This document shows positions 23,561 through 35,368 of a DNA stretch of 64,000 bases, one piece after another; positions within the stretch are counted from its first letter, which is position 1; each line of letters opens with the position of its first letter. The notes below the pieces were generated by a model that searched no databases, was not told the DNA's origin, and saw nothing but the letters and a program-made list of their open reading frames with translations. The DNA is from Botryotinia globosa (lineage: Eukaryota; Ascomycota; Leotiomycetes; Helotiales; Sclerotiniaceae): NCBI GenBank assembly GCA_014898425.1, contig RCSZ01000019.1, positions 248,001-312,000 on the forward strand, given 5' to 3'. Made by a program: the position numbers and the translations under genes.

Positions 23561-25187
23561 GGAGAATATGGCATCTGAGTTTTTATCGTCTCGGAATGAG
23601 GGGGAGGATGGAGGGGAATTTCGTTATATGTTATGGATCGGGCTTTTCCTTCCAACTTCTAAATTCCTCCAACATGATCACCAATGTTATTTTACACCAT
23701 TATCGTGCTATCTTCTATGCTTTCGAGGTTGATGTATGCATATATATGTATATTGTATGGTGTGTGTAGTACGAAAGCTTGTTGTACGGTAACGTTGACG
23801 TCCAAGACTAATGGTACCTAGATCTTCGTAGATTTTCTTTTGTGATGTGCCGGACCGAAAAATTCAAGAACTAAATTCCGAGACTTGTGAATCTATCGTA
23901 GTACTTTCTCTGACAGATATAAGTTTTCTTCTTCAAACTTATTAATCGGCGGTACGCGTAGTGGGGATCTGAATTCCTACTCGAAAGGCTGGTCGGAAAG
24001 GTGGGCGAAAGAAGCGGTAAAAGGTTCCCTCCCTCGAGTTGGAAGAGTGCGTTCGGAGTATATTCCCCTATTATAGGAAAGTATTTGGTAGTTTTTGGGA
24101 AAAGAAAAGTGTAAAAGAACGTAAGAGGATCAAACACGTCAAATTGTGAAGTATGTATAAGAATAATTGCATGTACTAGATTACCTAGATTACCTAGATT
24201 ACCTACGGAGTATAGATAATCGATATTGAAACCTTGTTCCCGTTTGGAGCTGCGGAATTATTATTGTTGGGGGGGGGTTTTTCCTTCTTCCTCATTTCGT
24301 AGACGCTGTAGATCATTCGAATCCAACACGAGAGCAGACTGACGCCAACCTACCGGTTGATGGAACACCTGACTATTTACAAAACTATGTGTGTGATTCA
24401 AGAACGACCTTCCTCAGGGCCAGCATGAAGAAACATTAAGATGAAGCGGGTATTTTAGAAATTTGGGAACCAATTCATTTGAGAAGAAAAGTTGAAAAAT
24501 AGAAAGATATAAAGATATAAAAGCTATCTAGGTATCTATATGTAGATCGTTTAATATTAGTAGTTCACTATACTCGTACATACAGTACATACAAACAAGT
24601 ATTGTAATCTGTCGGATCTGCTTGAGTTATTAGTCGAGTACCTACCCTCAACAGTGACCACTCCCTCTACTGAGTCTACTCTGTGTGGAAAGCCAAGCCA
24701 AGCAATTGAAAAAAGCATGGGCGGGATGGGATCTCTTTGCTCTGAATCTCTATACATGATTGATCCAGCCTGGGTATTTCGGGACCGGATAAGTGATCAA
24801 TCTGAATCTGAATCTTCCCTTTCCATTCTACGGTACTCACTCTCACTCCCACATATGTCTGTCTATTCATCGCTTCCCTTCCTCTGTCTGTCTAATAAGC
24901 CTTGCATCCAACATGCATAAAATATTCACCATGACGACTGGGCTGAATATCGAATACACACTCTATGTACAGTACGGTCTTATTATCGCCAAATCCATAA
25001 AAAAAATCTCGATTCTAATTTCTAGGTCGATCCTCCCTCCTCTTCTCCAAAACGGATGGATTTTGTAGGGGTTGTGTGGTTCCGCTACAAAGGTTCAAAT
25101 TTTACAGCCACCAATTTACTTTACCGAGTTTTTCCCTGGGGCTGCACTGTTCATGAAGGGGTTGAAGACTTGAAGACTTGAAGTGAT

Positions 25188-25224
<37 letters not shown>

Positions 25225-26011
25225 CGATTCCAGGGTCGGATTGGATGGAACTCATTGGACCAAAATACAAAAGGAAGATAGTTCGAACTTCGAAAGCCCT
25301 GGGGTATCACAAGAGAGTCCACAAACACGAATTAACAAAATAAGCTTCAATACGAAGTTGTTAAGTATATATCCAAGTTACCTTATTAATCAGCTGAATT
25401 TGAGAAAAAGATGATCGGATACATAGATCCCAGATTATTATTAAGTCATCTGATATTCCCTCCCTCGTCACAAGTGAAGATATATCACTCGCCCACTATC
25501 ACAGCACAGCACAGTCAGTCAGTCCATTAGCCGGTAGATAGCCAGGTATTTTTTGTTTTCATGATCATCTTCATGATCATCTTCATGTTCATGTGGTCAT
25601 GACATGAGAGTGAAATTCCTGCAAAACCTCTTCTTATTGCGCATTACATCCGCAACCTCCGTTCACCGACAATGTTACCAAATCTCTTCCCCGCCAGCCT
25701 AATAAAGTGGGCGAGTTCGTATGAAAGGGAAAACAGTTTGTCGTGATAAACAACGCAACATCTGACCTTGACCGATTTTATGCGCTTCAAATTGTTCTAA
25801 TGCATGACAACCCCGCATCGATTTTTTCATACCCTTGAACGTCGCATAGAAGATCCTGAGGTGCTTGATTAGGATTATGTACTCAGTCACGTGATTAACA
25901 TCTCTTCACCGAGCGGTTGAAGTGTCCCAAATCTAGAATGCTCTGCAGGAATTCTTTAGGCTTTGGGATGATTTGTCTCACACACAAGTGTGTATGACTC
26001 GTCATTACTTC
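23561..26011. other. Intergenic, upstream of the Git3-like receptor
   Basis: About 2.4 kb with no supported gene. It includes three tandem TAGATTACC units (24178-24205), a G-run (24269-24277) and a (TA)n run (25195-25220). The first several hundred bases should contain the receptor's promoter and 5' UTR. Confidence 0.55.
25195..25220. repeat. (TA)n microsatellite
   Basis: About thirteen TA units in intergenic DNA. Confidence 0.9.
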
Positions 26012-27585
26012 TTATCTTGCATGTATCAAGACGTCTTGACTCTCAGATGGACGTAATTCGTGTGCTCTGCCAAATTGACTATAAGTATATGGGACCTCCA
26101 TCAAAGTGCTGGCGAATCGTGATGATTGTGGCGACCCAGGTTCTTCGGTGACGAAAGTGCTTAAACTTGAGCGGTCACTTGGATATGTTCTATCCGATTG
26201 CTGGGTCAAACGAGCGGATCCGCGTTCCAAGTATGAGCCAATACTCAGGCTTGCTTCATCAAATTCCATATCTCGAGTATCGTAAGTTTGATAAGACTGA
26301 TGATGGTATGATGGCGGATTTGATGATCTTTGTAGTGATGATCGCCGATTTGATGAGCTTCGATTTGATGACTGAGAACTCAGATATGATAGCGGAAGCA
26401 TTTTTCTGGATTTCCTCGTGTAATCAGAAATCTCCGTTCCTTCGGCCATTGGATCTGGTATCTCGCAAATGTTGAAAGATTCTTCAGGTCGTTTGGGCTC
26501 GTTTTGAGATGGATGCATCCTGACCTTGGAAGGGTTGTGGGCCGATAATTTGTATAGACTTTCGTCCGAAGGTTGAGTGCTATGCCCGAACAGAGACGGA
26601 AGAAATGTAGAGAAGAATGGTTTCGTAGCTGGGAGCGCGGTGCATATCTAGAGTAATCGGGGTTAATATCACACATTCTTGACGTGAGACAACGACAGAT
26701 AATTGAGGGGTTCTTACTATTCCTATGTATAAATTCAATACACTAGATATCCATAATGGATACGAGAACCAAGTTCTATCATATGATGAATATGTCGCGT
26801 GTATATACCATATCCTAACAACACCCGAAGCGCAGACGACCAATCCAGCAGCGAAGAGGATGAACAGCATTAGTTGTTGACGAAAGGGTATGGGAAGGCT
26901 AAACACGGTAGGTATAGGTAAGAAGAAGACAAAGAAATCAGAGCAAGTATTAATGATTGCGCTTGTGAGTAAATGTGCTCGTTCATCGATGCAATTTTGT
27001 GGCGAGTAAGATAATTTCCAGTAGTCCGAAATGGGACTATTGTATATGATCAGCAATTTGATCAATCCTACAGCAAGTCTGATCATCATACCTGCAATTA
27101 TTGATAATAACCACATCAAAAGCAATTGCCTCACACGCCACTATCACAATCATGGCAATAGCTAAATGTTTAAGTAGACCGGTTCCTCTGGACATAACCC
27201 GCATCACCAAGATGAGCAAAGATATTTTCGTTAATGCAACAGCGAGTCCGAATAAACACTCTAGCAGTAAAGATATTTTGAGTCCAAACTCGGCATCATC
27301 TGGTGCAACATCCCAAATATGGCGATTCCATTTCCAACTTTCCTGGGCGATGAGTGCAAGAACAGCGCAGACTGTAGTCGGGACGAGAGCGATTAGAAGA
27401 AATACATCATCAATACCGAAATGCTTGGATAAATAAATCCGTGTAAAGGTTCGTAAACCAACCACAATGTATACAAGAGGGAGAAAGACGGCGGTTATTA
27501 TGAGAAGTACGGGTCCTCTAGTGACTGGGTCGATGTAGTTCGGTTGTGGAAAGTTTGACAGAACTTGAGGTGGAGGGATTCGCAT
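26012..27585 (-). CDS. PTH11-like seven-helix membrane receptor (fungal rhodopsin-like domain)
   Basis: Exons 27092-27585, 26718-27036 and 26012-26647 give 482 residues. Introns of 55 nt and 70 nt are in frame. The start is the first ATG of the open frame (MRIPPPQVLSNF). The protein shows seven hydrophobic segments, including PVLLIITAVFLPLVYIVVGL and LLKHLAIAMIVIVACEAIAF. It also has the loop motif INNCSPISDYW, rebuilt across intron 1, which is a hallmark of the fungal rhodopsin/PTH11-type family (PF20684). There is no N-terminal CFEM domain. The C-terminal ~170 residues are cytoplasmic and Ser/Arg-rich. Relatives sense surface or nutrient cues during plant infection; that role is inference here. 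It lies 2.4 kb from a second receptor gene on the same strand. Confidence 0.85.
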
Positions 27586-29371
27586 ATTGAAAAATCGTTG
27601 AGTATTGAGCCAGCAATGCAATGATTTTAATTCCACCTACTGGGCGAGAGAAAGGGGAACACTCTACCTTAATATTAGAGCAGCTCGCATTATAGCTTGG
27701 ACCTGGTCTCCATACGCAAAAATTGGGTTCTATCAGACTACTTGCTCGATAAGACGGAACCATTCACCATAAAGTCGCCCATAAACGTGGCTGCCAATGG
27801 CGGGATGAAACTAATTTATCTACTGGTACAGACTGTAGGAACGCTCAGATGTTCTTCGCGATACTAAACTCATCGAGAAATAGATTGCAGGCACGCATGG
27901 GTGCTCGGACAGTTCCCGTGAGAGTTCCAACGGAAAGAGAAACTATCTCGAGTCCGAGAAACTAAATATGGTACGAAATAGATTTTTGTTTGGAGTTCGT
28001 TCAGCGGAAGATATTCGACTTTCTCGTAAGAGGGGGCCTGATCAAGGGACGGTCGCCAGACTACAGATTGACACCTTCCAGCAAGTGACTACTTGAACTG
28101 TCACCGCACGCGCTATAAATGACAAGCTTTTGTCATTTTTAAGGTATATGATTGTGGCAAAGAAGCAAAGAAGCAAAGAAGCAAAGAAACACAGAAACAA
28201 AGAATATGATTGATCGGGAAATTCGAGTGGAATTGCAATGCGAACACGCCGTCTGTGCATCCTTAGTAAGCGAAACAAATGAACTACCTAGGTACTTCGA
28301 TAAGTATACCATTGCTCCTACATTTGCTCTCAATTTCCATGGCATCTTGGTCAAATGGTCAAAGTATCACAATCTAAAATCGCTCTGTACCCTTTGCAGT
28401 TTCAAACTCGCTACCAAGGCACCATGACTCCAATGATTAGGGTCCATCATACCATGAGCTTATGCACAGCATACTGGGCATCACAGAGCGACTGCAACTT
28501 CGCCGCTTCTGCATTTAACATGAACAGGTCCCTACATTCATATAGGGTCTCGCAGTACGCGGAGTATGTCCCAAAGGTAGTATGGTGCTGTACAAACGCA
28601 AAGAGATGATCGCTGACGGCGAACATGATGTGCCTTTCCGGGATTCGTCTGACAAATCACATGATTACTGTAGAAACATCACTCGATGCTTTACATCGAT
28701 TGCCACTTTTCATAGAGCAGATCAGTGGTCTTTCTCTTAAAGGTGGTGATTGATCGAAGCGTTGGACTAGGTAGGTAAAGTTGGGAGACTGTTCATATCA
28801 CATGATCATGTCTCGACCTCGGAACTTGAAGCTCAATCAAGCCTCGGAAATATATTGTGAAGTTTTAAGATTCACACAATACCTGGTCTTGTCGTAATGA
28901 GAGAGCTTCAATGATCAGTAGTTTGTTGAATAATATGTTCAAAGCGTTCAGTCCATCTCCTAGGGAAGAAATATAAAAAGCCGTAAACAGGCATTGTTTT
29001 AAAGCATTTCAGGATAGCCGATGGGTGAGAGTAAATATCACTAAGAAGACAAGCTTTTAGTATGATAAAAAGATAGAAAAGAGTTCATCCGGTTCATAAA
29101 ATGATAAGTTTGTGATTCAGCAGTTTGTTAGAGAAAATAAGTATGGATGGCAAAAGGCATCACTTCATTCATACTTAGCTTCATTCATACTTCAATCTAC
29201 TCCGCGTTCACCTCAACTCACTCTCCATACATCCTCTCAAATAAATATAACCAGTACCCAGAAGCCAATGACACTGAGTAAAGATGCCGCATCGCTCAAT
29301 GACAAATTCTACTTCACGTGAGACTAATCCTACACAACACCAAGTTTGAAAGTTTCCCAGAATCCCATCGG
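27586..29371. other. Intergenic, upstream of the PTH11-like gene
   Basis: No supported gene in about 1.8 kb. It contains a short AAGAAGCA-type tandem (28156-28200) and a perfect TACCTAGGTA palindrome at 28285-28294. Small open frames here lack start context and continuation. Confidence 0.55.
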
Positions 29372-29676
29372 ATGTCAGAAGTCTTGAAAGATGCTCACGT
29401 ACTAGGCATTTATGATGCGTATTTAGAGTTCATCTCAAAGTACGAAGTACGAAATACGCAATATGCAATACGCAATACGAAAAAAATATATAGTCAATGT
29501 CAATAAAGACGCCTCCAAAGCCGAGTCCTGATCTTCCAAATGGGAGAGACACAGTAGAGTTTCACGATTTTGTGCAGGTTATTCGAAAACGAAAAAGAAG
29601 CTTATGGCGGCGTCGAGATGGCAGGTCTCTCTTACTATACCCTAGGGAGGAATTTCAGATCTGGCAAGACTTTTGA
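29372..29676 (+). CDS. Possible small two-exon gene
   Basis: Tentative model: exons 29372-29446 and 29509-29676, 80 residues, with a 62-nt intron whose donor is GTACGA and acceptor AAAG. The first exon reads MSEVLKDAHVLGIYDAYLEF. The second is basic and ends KRSLWRRRDGRSLLLYPREEFQIWQDF. The reading looks coding-like on both sides of the join and the phase matches, but no family is recognised. Upstream sequence from an ATG at 29268 may belong to the same gene, but would need an implausibly short intron. The intron itself is made of TACGAAATACGCAATA-type repeats. Confidence 0.35.
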
Positions 29677-30005
29677 ACGTGAATGAACGTGAAGGTGTAA
29701 TGATGTAGATCGTCTACTTGTTTGACAAGACCTCATGATTAAGAAGATAATTTCTTGATACATGGACAAGAGTAAGTCATATTCAAAGGATCGAAATTCC
29801 TTGTTTGGGTATATTCCCTACCAACTCATATATATAATAGCTAGCTTACCCCCAAAATCTACAGGTCAGACTCGATTGAGCAGTCTGAGACCAAGTCGCT
29901 AGCCTTAACGTTTTATATTATGTATGTATTATAACTCTCAGTAACTCCCATTAATCATCTTATCCTCCTCTGTCAAGATATCCACATGTCTAACCACAGA
30001 TCAAT

Positions 30006-32016
30006 CTACCATCCATGCCACCCCATCCCCATCCCCACTCCCACTGCCACAACTCTAACCTCTACCCCGACATCCTTTCCAATCTTCCCCATTTCAGTCC
30101 TATCAACAGCACCCCTGCCATCGAATATCCATCTTGGTGCTTTCATCCCCTCGACTATTCTTTTCCAATCTATGACTTGCTCCTCTCTTACATTTGTGAT
30201 TTCGCCATACTCGCATTTCGTGCAACCTTCCTCACAAGGCGGCTCGGGATACAGCCTTCCTAGTGGATCATCTAAATCTATCTCCACGCAAGACTGCGAT
30301 GATAGATATCTTCTTAACTCCAACAAATCCATTTCCGACGGACACCCGAAAAATGGTCTCGGTTCAACCAAATCCTCACTTTCACCCTTCGTAGAATTCT
30401 CCAGCTCTCTACAAATAAGAAGCGCGTCTGCCCTTTCACAAGCCATATACAAATCCTCTTCTACCCTCACACTCGCTGCACCCTTTACCTCCTCCCTCAA
30501 CACACCCCGATCACACCCATCATCCCAAACCACAATTTCCCCCGGTTTCTCCTCACTCAACATCCTAATTACTTCCCTCGCCAAACTCTCCCTCACATCC
30601 CCAGTTCCACGCTTAAAAGTATACCCTAATACCACTACATTCTTTCCCCTCAATCCACCACCCATATTCTTTACAATCCTCTCCACCCATCTCCTCCCCT
30701 GCCATTCATTAACCACTAATACACTCTCCCAATAAGCCACCACTTCATCCATGCCCAGTTCCTCAGCTAAGTAAATTAAAGATTTGATATCCTTTCCAAA
30801 ACAACTCCCTCCAAATCCAATCCCCGCTTTAAGATATTTACCTCCAATTCGAGAATCTAGACCTACAGCTAAAGATACTTCGTCGACATCCGCATTGATA
30901 GCTTCGCAAATCGCGGAAATACTATTGATCGAACTTATTCGCTGGGCTAACATGGCGTTGGAAACAAGTTTCGATAGTTCGGAAGAGGCAATGGAGGTGT
31001 GAACGAGTTTTTGAGAAGGAATCCAGTGGTAGAGGGAAGCGAGGGAGTGGGCTGCAAGGGTGGAAATGTGAGAGCGAGAAGAACCAATGAGAATACGATC
31101 TGGATGTAAGAGGTCCTGAACAGCGGAACCTGCGGATAAGAATTCGGGAGATGAGAGGATTGGGAAAATCTCATTAGGACGGTGAATTGCTAGCTTGAAG
31201 GATGTGTCAATTATGTTTCTTGTAATAGGAGAGTGGGGGATGCCATACGATATCTTTGATAAATTCACCACTTCGACCAGGCACGGTACTTTTCTCTACG
31301 ATTATAGCTCCGGACTTTGCATACTTTCCAATGTCTTGCACAACTGATTCTACGGCTGTCATATCTGTTGCTTTTCCAGCACCTATTCCATAAGTCTTTG
31401 TAGGTGTATTGACAGCGATCATTATCATATCTGCTTCGCCTAGACATTCTTCGATATTGCCAGAGAAGAATAGGTTTGGTGATCGTGCTGGAATGTGAAT
31501 ATAATCGGTATGTTCGGATATATCTTCAGGTGATGATTCAGCATTTCCAGTCGACGAATGATTGGAAAGCGAGAACGCTCTCGATCCATCACGACATATG
31601 CGTATGATCTCTGGTAGATCCGTTTCGTGAATTGGTAAGTGTTTTGAATTCCATCGATTTATGCGAAAAGTATCGTTATCGACAACCGTGAAACTTATTT
31701 GTGGGTTTTGAAGCGCGAGCACAGCTGCTGTTGGACCGCCTGAGCTCAAGAAGTCAACAAAGCCCCCTATCGGGACGATATTGGAATTAGGAGATCACAT
31801 ACCAACGTACCCCGCACCTACAAAACATACATTTTGTACTAGACGATGCGTCGAGTTCTCATTTCTAAGAGAACTTTCGAATGCGATTCCGTCGTCTAAA
31901 TTCAAAGCTTGTAACATGGGACTGAAAGTAAGACTGCCATCAGGTGTTGTAGGTGCGGTTGATATATCGTGGGTACTCCCGTCTGTATCTAGTGGTGCCG
32001 AATCCTTTGGTGGCAT
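30006..32016 (-). CDS. UDP-glucose 6-dehydrogenase family protein
   Basis: Exons 31803-32016, 31249-31739 and 30006-31193 give 630 residues. Introns are 63 nt and 55 nt. Family members oxidise UDP-glucose to UDP-glucuronate with two NAD+. After a ~55-residue N-terminal extension, the NAD-binding Rossmann motif VCFVGAGYVGGPTAAV is rebuilt across intron 1. VNTPTKTYG, EKSTVPGRSGE and LSSPEFLSAGSAV follow. The catalytic cysteine sits in GFGGSCFGKDIKSL, then NEWQGRR and VVVLGYTFKRGTGDVRES of the UDP-binding domain. It is longer than usual (~450-490) because of the N-terminal extension, an insert after HLPIHETDLP and a C-terminal tail with CEEGCTKCEYGE. It diverges from a GT4 glycosyltransferase 0.9 kb away, suggesting shared control. 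It could be a secondary copy beside a housekeeping enzyme. Confidence 0.9.
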
Positions 32017-32947
32017 GTTTGGATATTTCTATCTTCTTTGCAATATGGAAAATATCTAGGAAGCGCATGCACTATTTGGAAAAGCTTGAGAAGACTGAAG
32101 ATTGAGATCTAAGGTGCTGAAATGTGGACCGTATGAAATTAAGAAATTAACAGAAACTGTGGTGATATTGAGGGATATTTGAAATGTAAGTTTCTATGTA
32201 TCTATAGTAAATAAAGACAATGAAGATGGAAGCATGAGAAGAACGGGAATTGAGAATAGACTAGGAAGGAACAGATGACAGAAACAGAAGGTATACTTCC
32301 ACAACTGCATAGTCACCCTCCGTCATATCGTAGAAATAACATCATGAAGATGTCGATAAAACTTCCTAGAGTTCATATTACTCATCACCAGGACACAATC
32401 ACAAAGGAATCCTGAGATGCTCGCCAAAAAACGATAGCCAACAAATTCTTACACGTTGACAGCAACACTGGGTCAAGACTCATCTTAAGACAAACGACAA
32501 TGTTGGTAGTATACACTTTCCCCGAAACTAATTGTCCTCTGATAAGACATTTGATAACTGTGTATTACATGTTTTCCGAAGATCAGGACCAGGAGTTTCC
32601 CCACGTGGAGCTGTGATCTTACCTATCATTGGTTGAGCGAGGTTGTAAGATTACAAACAAACATCCAATAAGACAGAGATTGTGCACAACATGGGGGTAA
32701 GTGTCCTCAAAGTGTATAGTTGGAATATGCTGAGCAGAAATGTGGTCAAGAATTGATGGCGGGGGTCGAATAACGGGAATTGTAATAAACGACCTAGGCG
32801 CGTGCCTTAAAAGTGTAACCCAATGGAAGACCTCATCAATTTGTGGGTTGATCACTCAAAGATTTGCCTTTTTTAACAGGATAACTAAGTCGATGCTCCT
32901 CTATTAGCCTTGAAGTCTTTGGAATACAATTCCAATACGTTGAATAC
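32017..32947. promoter_or_regulatory. Shared divergent intergenic region of the dehydrogenase and GT4 genes
   Basis: 931 bp separate the two start codons. Any promoter elements of both genes must lie here. I see no decisive TATA box or named binding site, only AT-rich stretches. The call rests on gene arrangement alone. Confidence 0.5.
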
Positions 32948-34497
32948 ATGGATTTGAGAATGGACCTATCCAAAGATTGTCCAAATCCAAATACACCACT
33001 AAAATTCCCAGCAGCTCTCAAGGGAAAACGTATCCTCCTCGCCACAGAATCATTTGGACCTGTAAATGGTGTGAGCAGGACAACTTTAAATTTGGTGGAA
33101 TATCTTCGCAGGAATGGCGTATCTGTCGCAGTTGTTGCGCCTCATAATTCAACTGGAGCAGTCCCAATTGCTTCCACAACACACGATACCAGACATGTCG
33201 AAGTGAGATTAAAAGGGTATCCATTGCCCTACAACCCCGAGCTTTCAGTTGTTTATCCTGTACGTTTGTCGCAACTGTATGCTAGAACCTTTGGATCAAA
33301 ACCAGATTTAATATACCTTGCAAGTCCTGCATCTCTGGGATTCCAGATCTTGTTACAGTTAAGACAGCAGCAGGAAAAAGAACAAGTTCCTGTGCTACTG
33401 AATTTTCAAACAGATTTATCAGGCTATTGCGAGATATTATTTCCAACACCATTAAATAGATGGGCAGTTTGGGTCTTTGGACGTGTGCAAGGGTATCTTT
33501 TTCGATGGGAGGGTGTAAAGGCAATATTTTATCCAAGTGCATTTGTGAAAAGATATCTAGTCAAGACAAGAGTGCCAGTGGAAAAGATGATGAATTTGAG
33601 AAGAGGGGTTGATTGTTCTGTGTTTCATCCTTCGAGACGATTAGAGAAATATCGAAAGGACTGGGCTCCGAATGGTGAGCTGATCATGATCTGTGTAGCT
33701 AGACTTGCACCAGAAAAGGGGTTTGGGTTCTTGAGTGAGGTAGCAGAGGAGTTGGTTAAGAGAAATTTCCCCTTTAAGCTCATCATAGTTGGAGGCAATC
33801 AGAGCCAAAAGATTGAACACGAAATAAAAGATTTGTTCGCAGATCTGATGATGAAGGGAAAGGTTCTCTTCACCGGAATGCTAAGAGGCGAGGCACTAGC
33901 CTCAACTTATGCTTCTGCTGATATATTTTTGCATTGTTCAGTTACTGAGACCTTCGGTTTGGTTGTTTTGGAATCAATGGCAAGCGGTGTACCAGTAATT
34001 GCAAGAGATGAAGGAGGGTAAGTCAGACCTGTTTATGAATTTGGGATAAGCTGACCGTTACCAGGCCATCAGAAATTGTTATAGATGGTAGATCAGGATA
34101 CTTGGTGGCTCCATCAAACCTTATAGGATTAGTTGAAAAAGTACAAAAACTTGGCAACGATACTACATTGAGATCAACCATGAGTATCGAGAGTCGAAAA
34201 ATCGCAGAAGAAGCAACATGGGATAGTATCGGCAACCGTGTGGCATGGAAAATGGCCGAAACATTGGAGACAATCACAGCGACCGATACTATGCCCAAGA
34301 TTAGAATACCGTTGCATAGTTGGTGGATGATCACTGTCGAATCGAGAAAGTTGTTGGTATCATTCATTGTGGATGTAAGGCTTCTTGCGGGACTTGGAAT
34401 AATCTGTGGAGTTTGGTTAGGTTTGATTGTAACGTGGATATTAGTCCGTGTATCGCTTCTTTTGAGGAGGTATCTAGATAGATTCCTTAAGTTCTAG
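32948..34497 (+). CDS. GT4-family glycosyltransferase with C-terminal membrane anchor
   Basis: Exons 32948-34017 and 34065-34497 give 500 residues; the 47-nt intron has a GTAAGT donor, and the join restores EGGPSEIV. The N-terminal domain starts LLATESFGPVNGVSRTTLNL, the donor-loop region typical of GT4 enzymes. The C-terminal domain has CVARLAPEKGFG, LIIVGGNQSQKIEHEI and the E-x7-E motif ETFGLVVLE that contacts the donor sugar. The closest types I can place it near are bacterial/plastid lipid glycosyltransferases (SQD2-like) and GDP-mannose alpha-mannosyltransferases. The last ~40 residues form a hydrophobic segment (LLAGLGIICGVWLGLIVTWI) followed by basic residues, so it is probably membrane-anchored with its catalytic domain in the cytosol. 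Pairing with a UDP-glucuronate-forming enzyme suggests UDP-GlcA as donor; this is inference. A second ATG at 32960 is an alternative start. Confidence 0.85.
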
Positions 34498-35020
34498 ACT
34501 AGCGTCAAAATTTGTGGGTAATTTGAAGTCAAATTTCATACCACGCACAATTCGATCATCTACTCCAGTATCATCATAATAAGCGGGAATTCATGCCCAG
34601 AAGTCAAGCATCTGTATGTTCATGCTGAAGCTCATGTGCCAATCCTTAAATAATGTGCGTAACCATGACAATGAATGTGTTCAATGACAATAAAACTCCA
34701 GTGTGTATGACCAGTTTGATCGACACGGGACAGAAGAAATAGGATACACAGAGTTGCCAGACTAACAGTAACGCAAGAATAGATCAATGTAGCAATAGTA
34801 TTGCTAATCTTGGAGGATTGCTGAAATCTTTGCTAAGCATCTTTTCAGGCAAAGCATCGTGAGCGCTGCCTTTGTGATAAGGTCCGGAGGCATTCTTCTC
34901 TATATCAATAGATATTGGTTATGCTGTGACACAGACAAGTCCTACGATCAATATATACGATGAAAGCAAGAAGGGGAATTTGACAAACCCTTTTGGTACC
35001 CTCTCATCTGGCGAAAGAGA
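34498..35020. other. Intergenic between convergent genes
   Basis: About 0.5 kb between the 3' ends of the GT4 gene (+) and the small cysteine-rich gene (-). No gene seen; it should hold both terminators. Confidence 0.5.
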
Positions 35021-35368
35021 TTAATGGAGAAATCTGTTCTCCAGACAATCAGTATCAGAACCACAATGAAAATCTGCTGGACAAGAAGACAATTTGCACC
35101 GCACCAATTCAGGCGGTGAGCGTGCAGAAGGAACGCATATATCAACGAAAATATGTTCGACTTGTTTAAGATCCATAGTGTTAAAACAGAAATGTGGTAC
35201 GAAGCCTGTTCGGAGGCCCGTATTCATGTGCCGTGAACTAAAATGCTCCTTCTTACTTTGATCTTGGCTGGTGCTCACATGCTTGTGTAAATTTAACTTT
35301 TGTGATACAAACGGCCTACTGTTGACCCCACTTTGGAGGCTGAGTATAAATATTGTAGCAAATGTCAT
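35021..35368 (-). CDS. Candidate small secreted cysteine-rich protein
   Basis: Uninterrupted frame of 115 residues from the ATG at 35368. The N-terminus MTFATIFILSLQSGVNSRP resembles a short signal peptide (hydrophobic core, small residues before a possible cut near Ser17). The middle is hydrophilic. The last half carries six cysteines, in the contexts HFCF, DICV, VRCK, SSCP, FHCG and TDCL, an even number suited to disulphides. Small size, leader and clustered cysteines fit fungal secreted effector-like proteins, but no family is recognised. The frame is open upstream of this Met, so a longer product that would bury the leader is possible. Confidence 0.45.
   Translation of the reverse strand: MTFATIFILSLQSGVNSRPFVSQKLNLHKHVSTSQDQSKKEHFSSRHMNTGLRTGFVPHFCFNTMDLKQVEHIFVDICVPSARSPPELVRCKLSSCPADFHCGSDTDCLENRFLH

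Noticed and set aside
25699..25890. 63-residue minus-strand frame resembling a small basic ribosomal-type protein
   Set aside because: No match to a ribosomal family I can name and no further evidence beyond an ATG and a stop.
27586..27636. N-terminal extension of the PTH11-like protein
   Set aside because: The extension would have to begin at GTG; the first ATG is at 27585 and gives a normal N-terminus.
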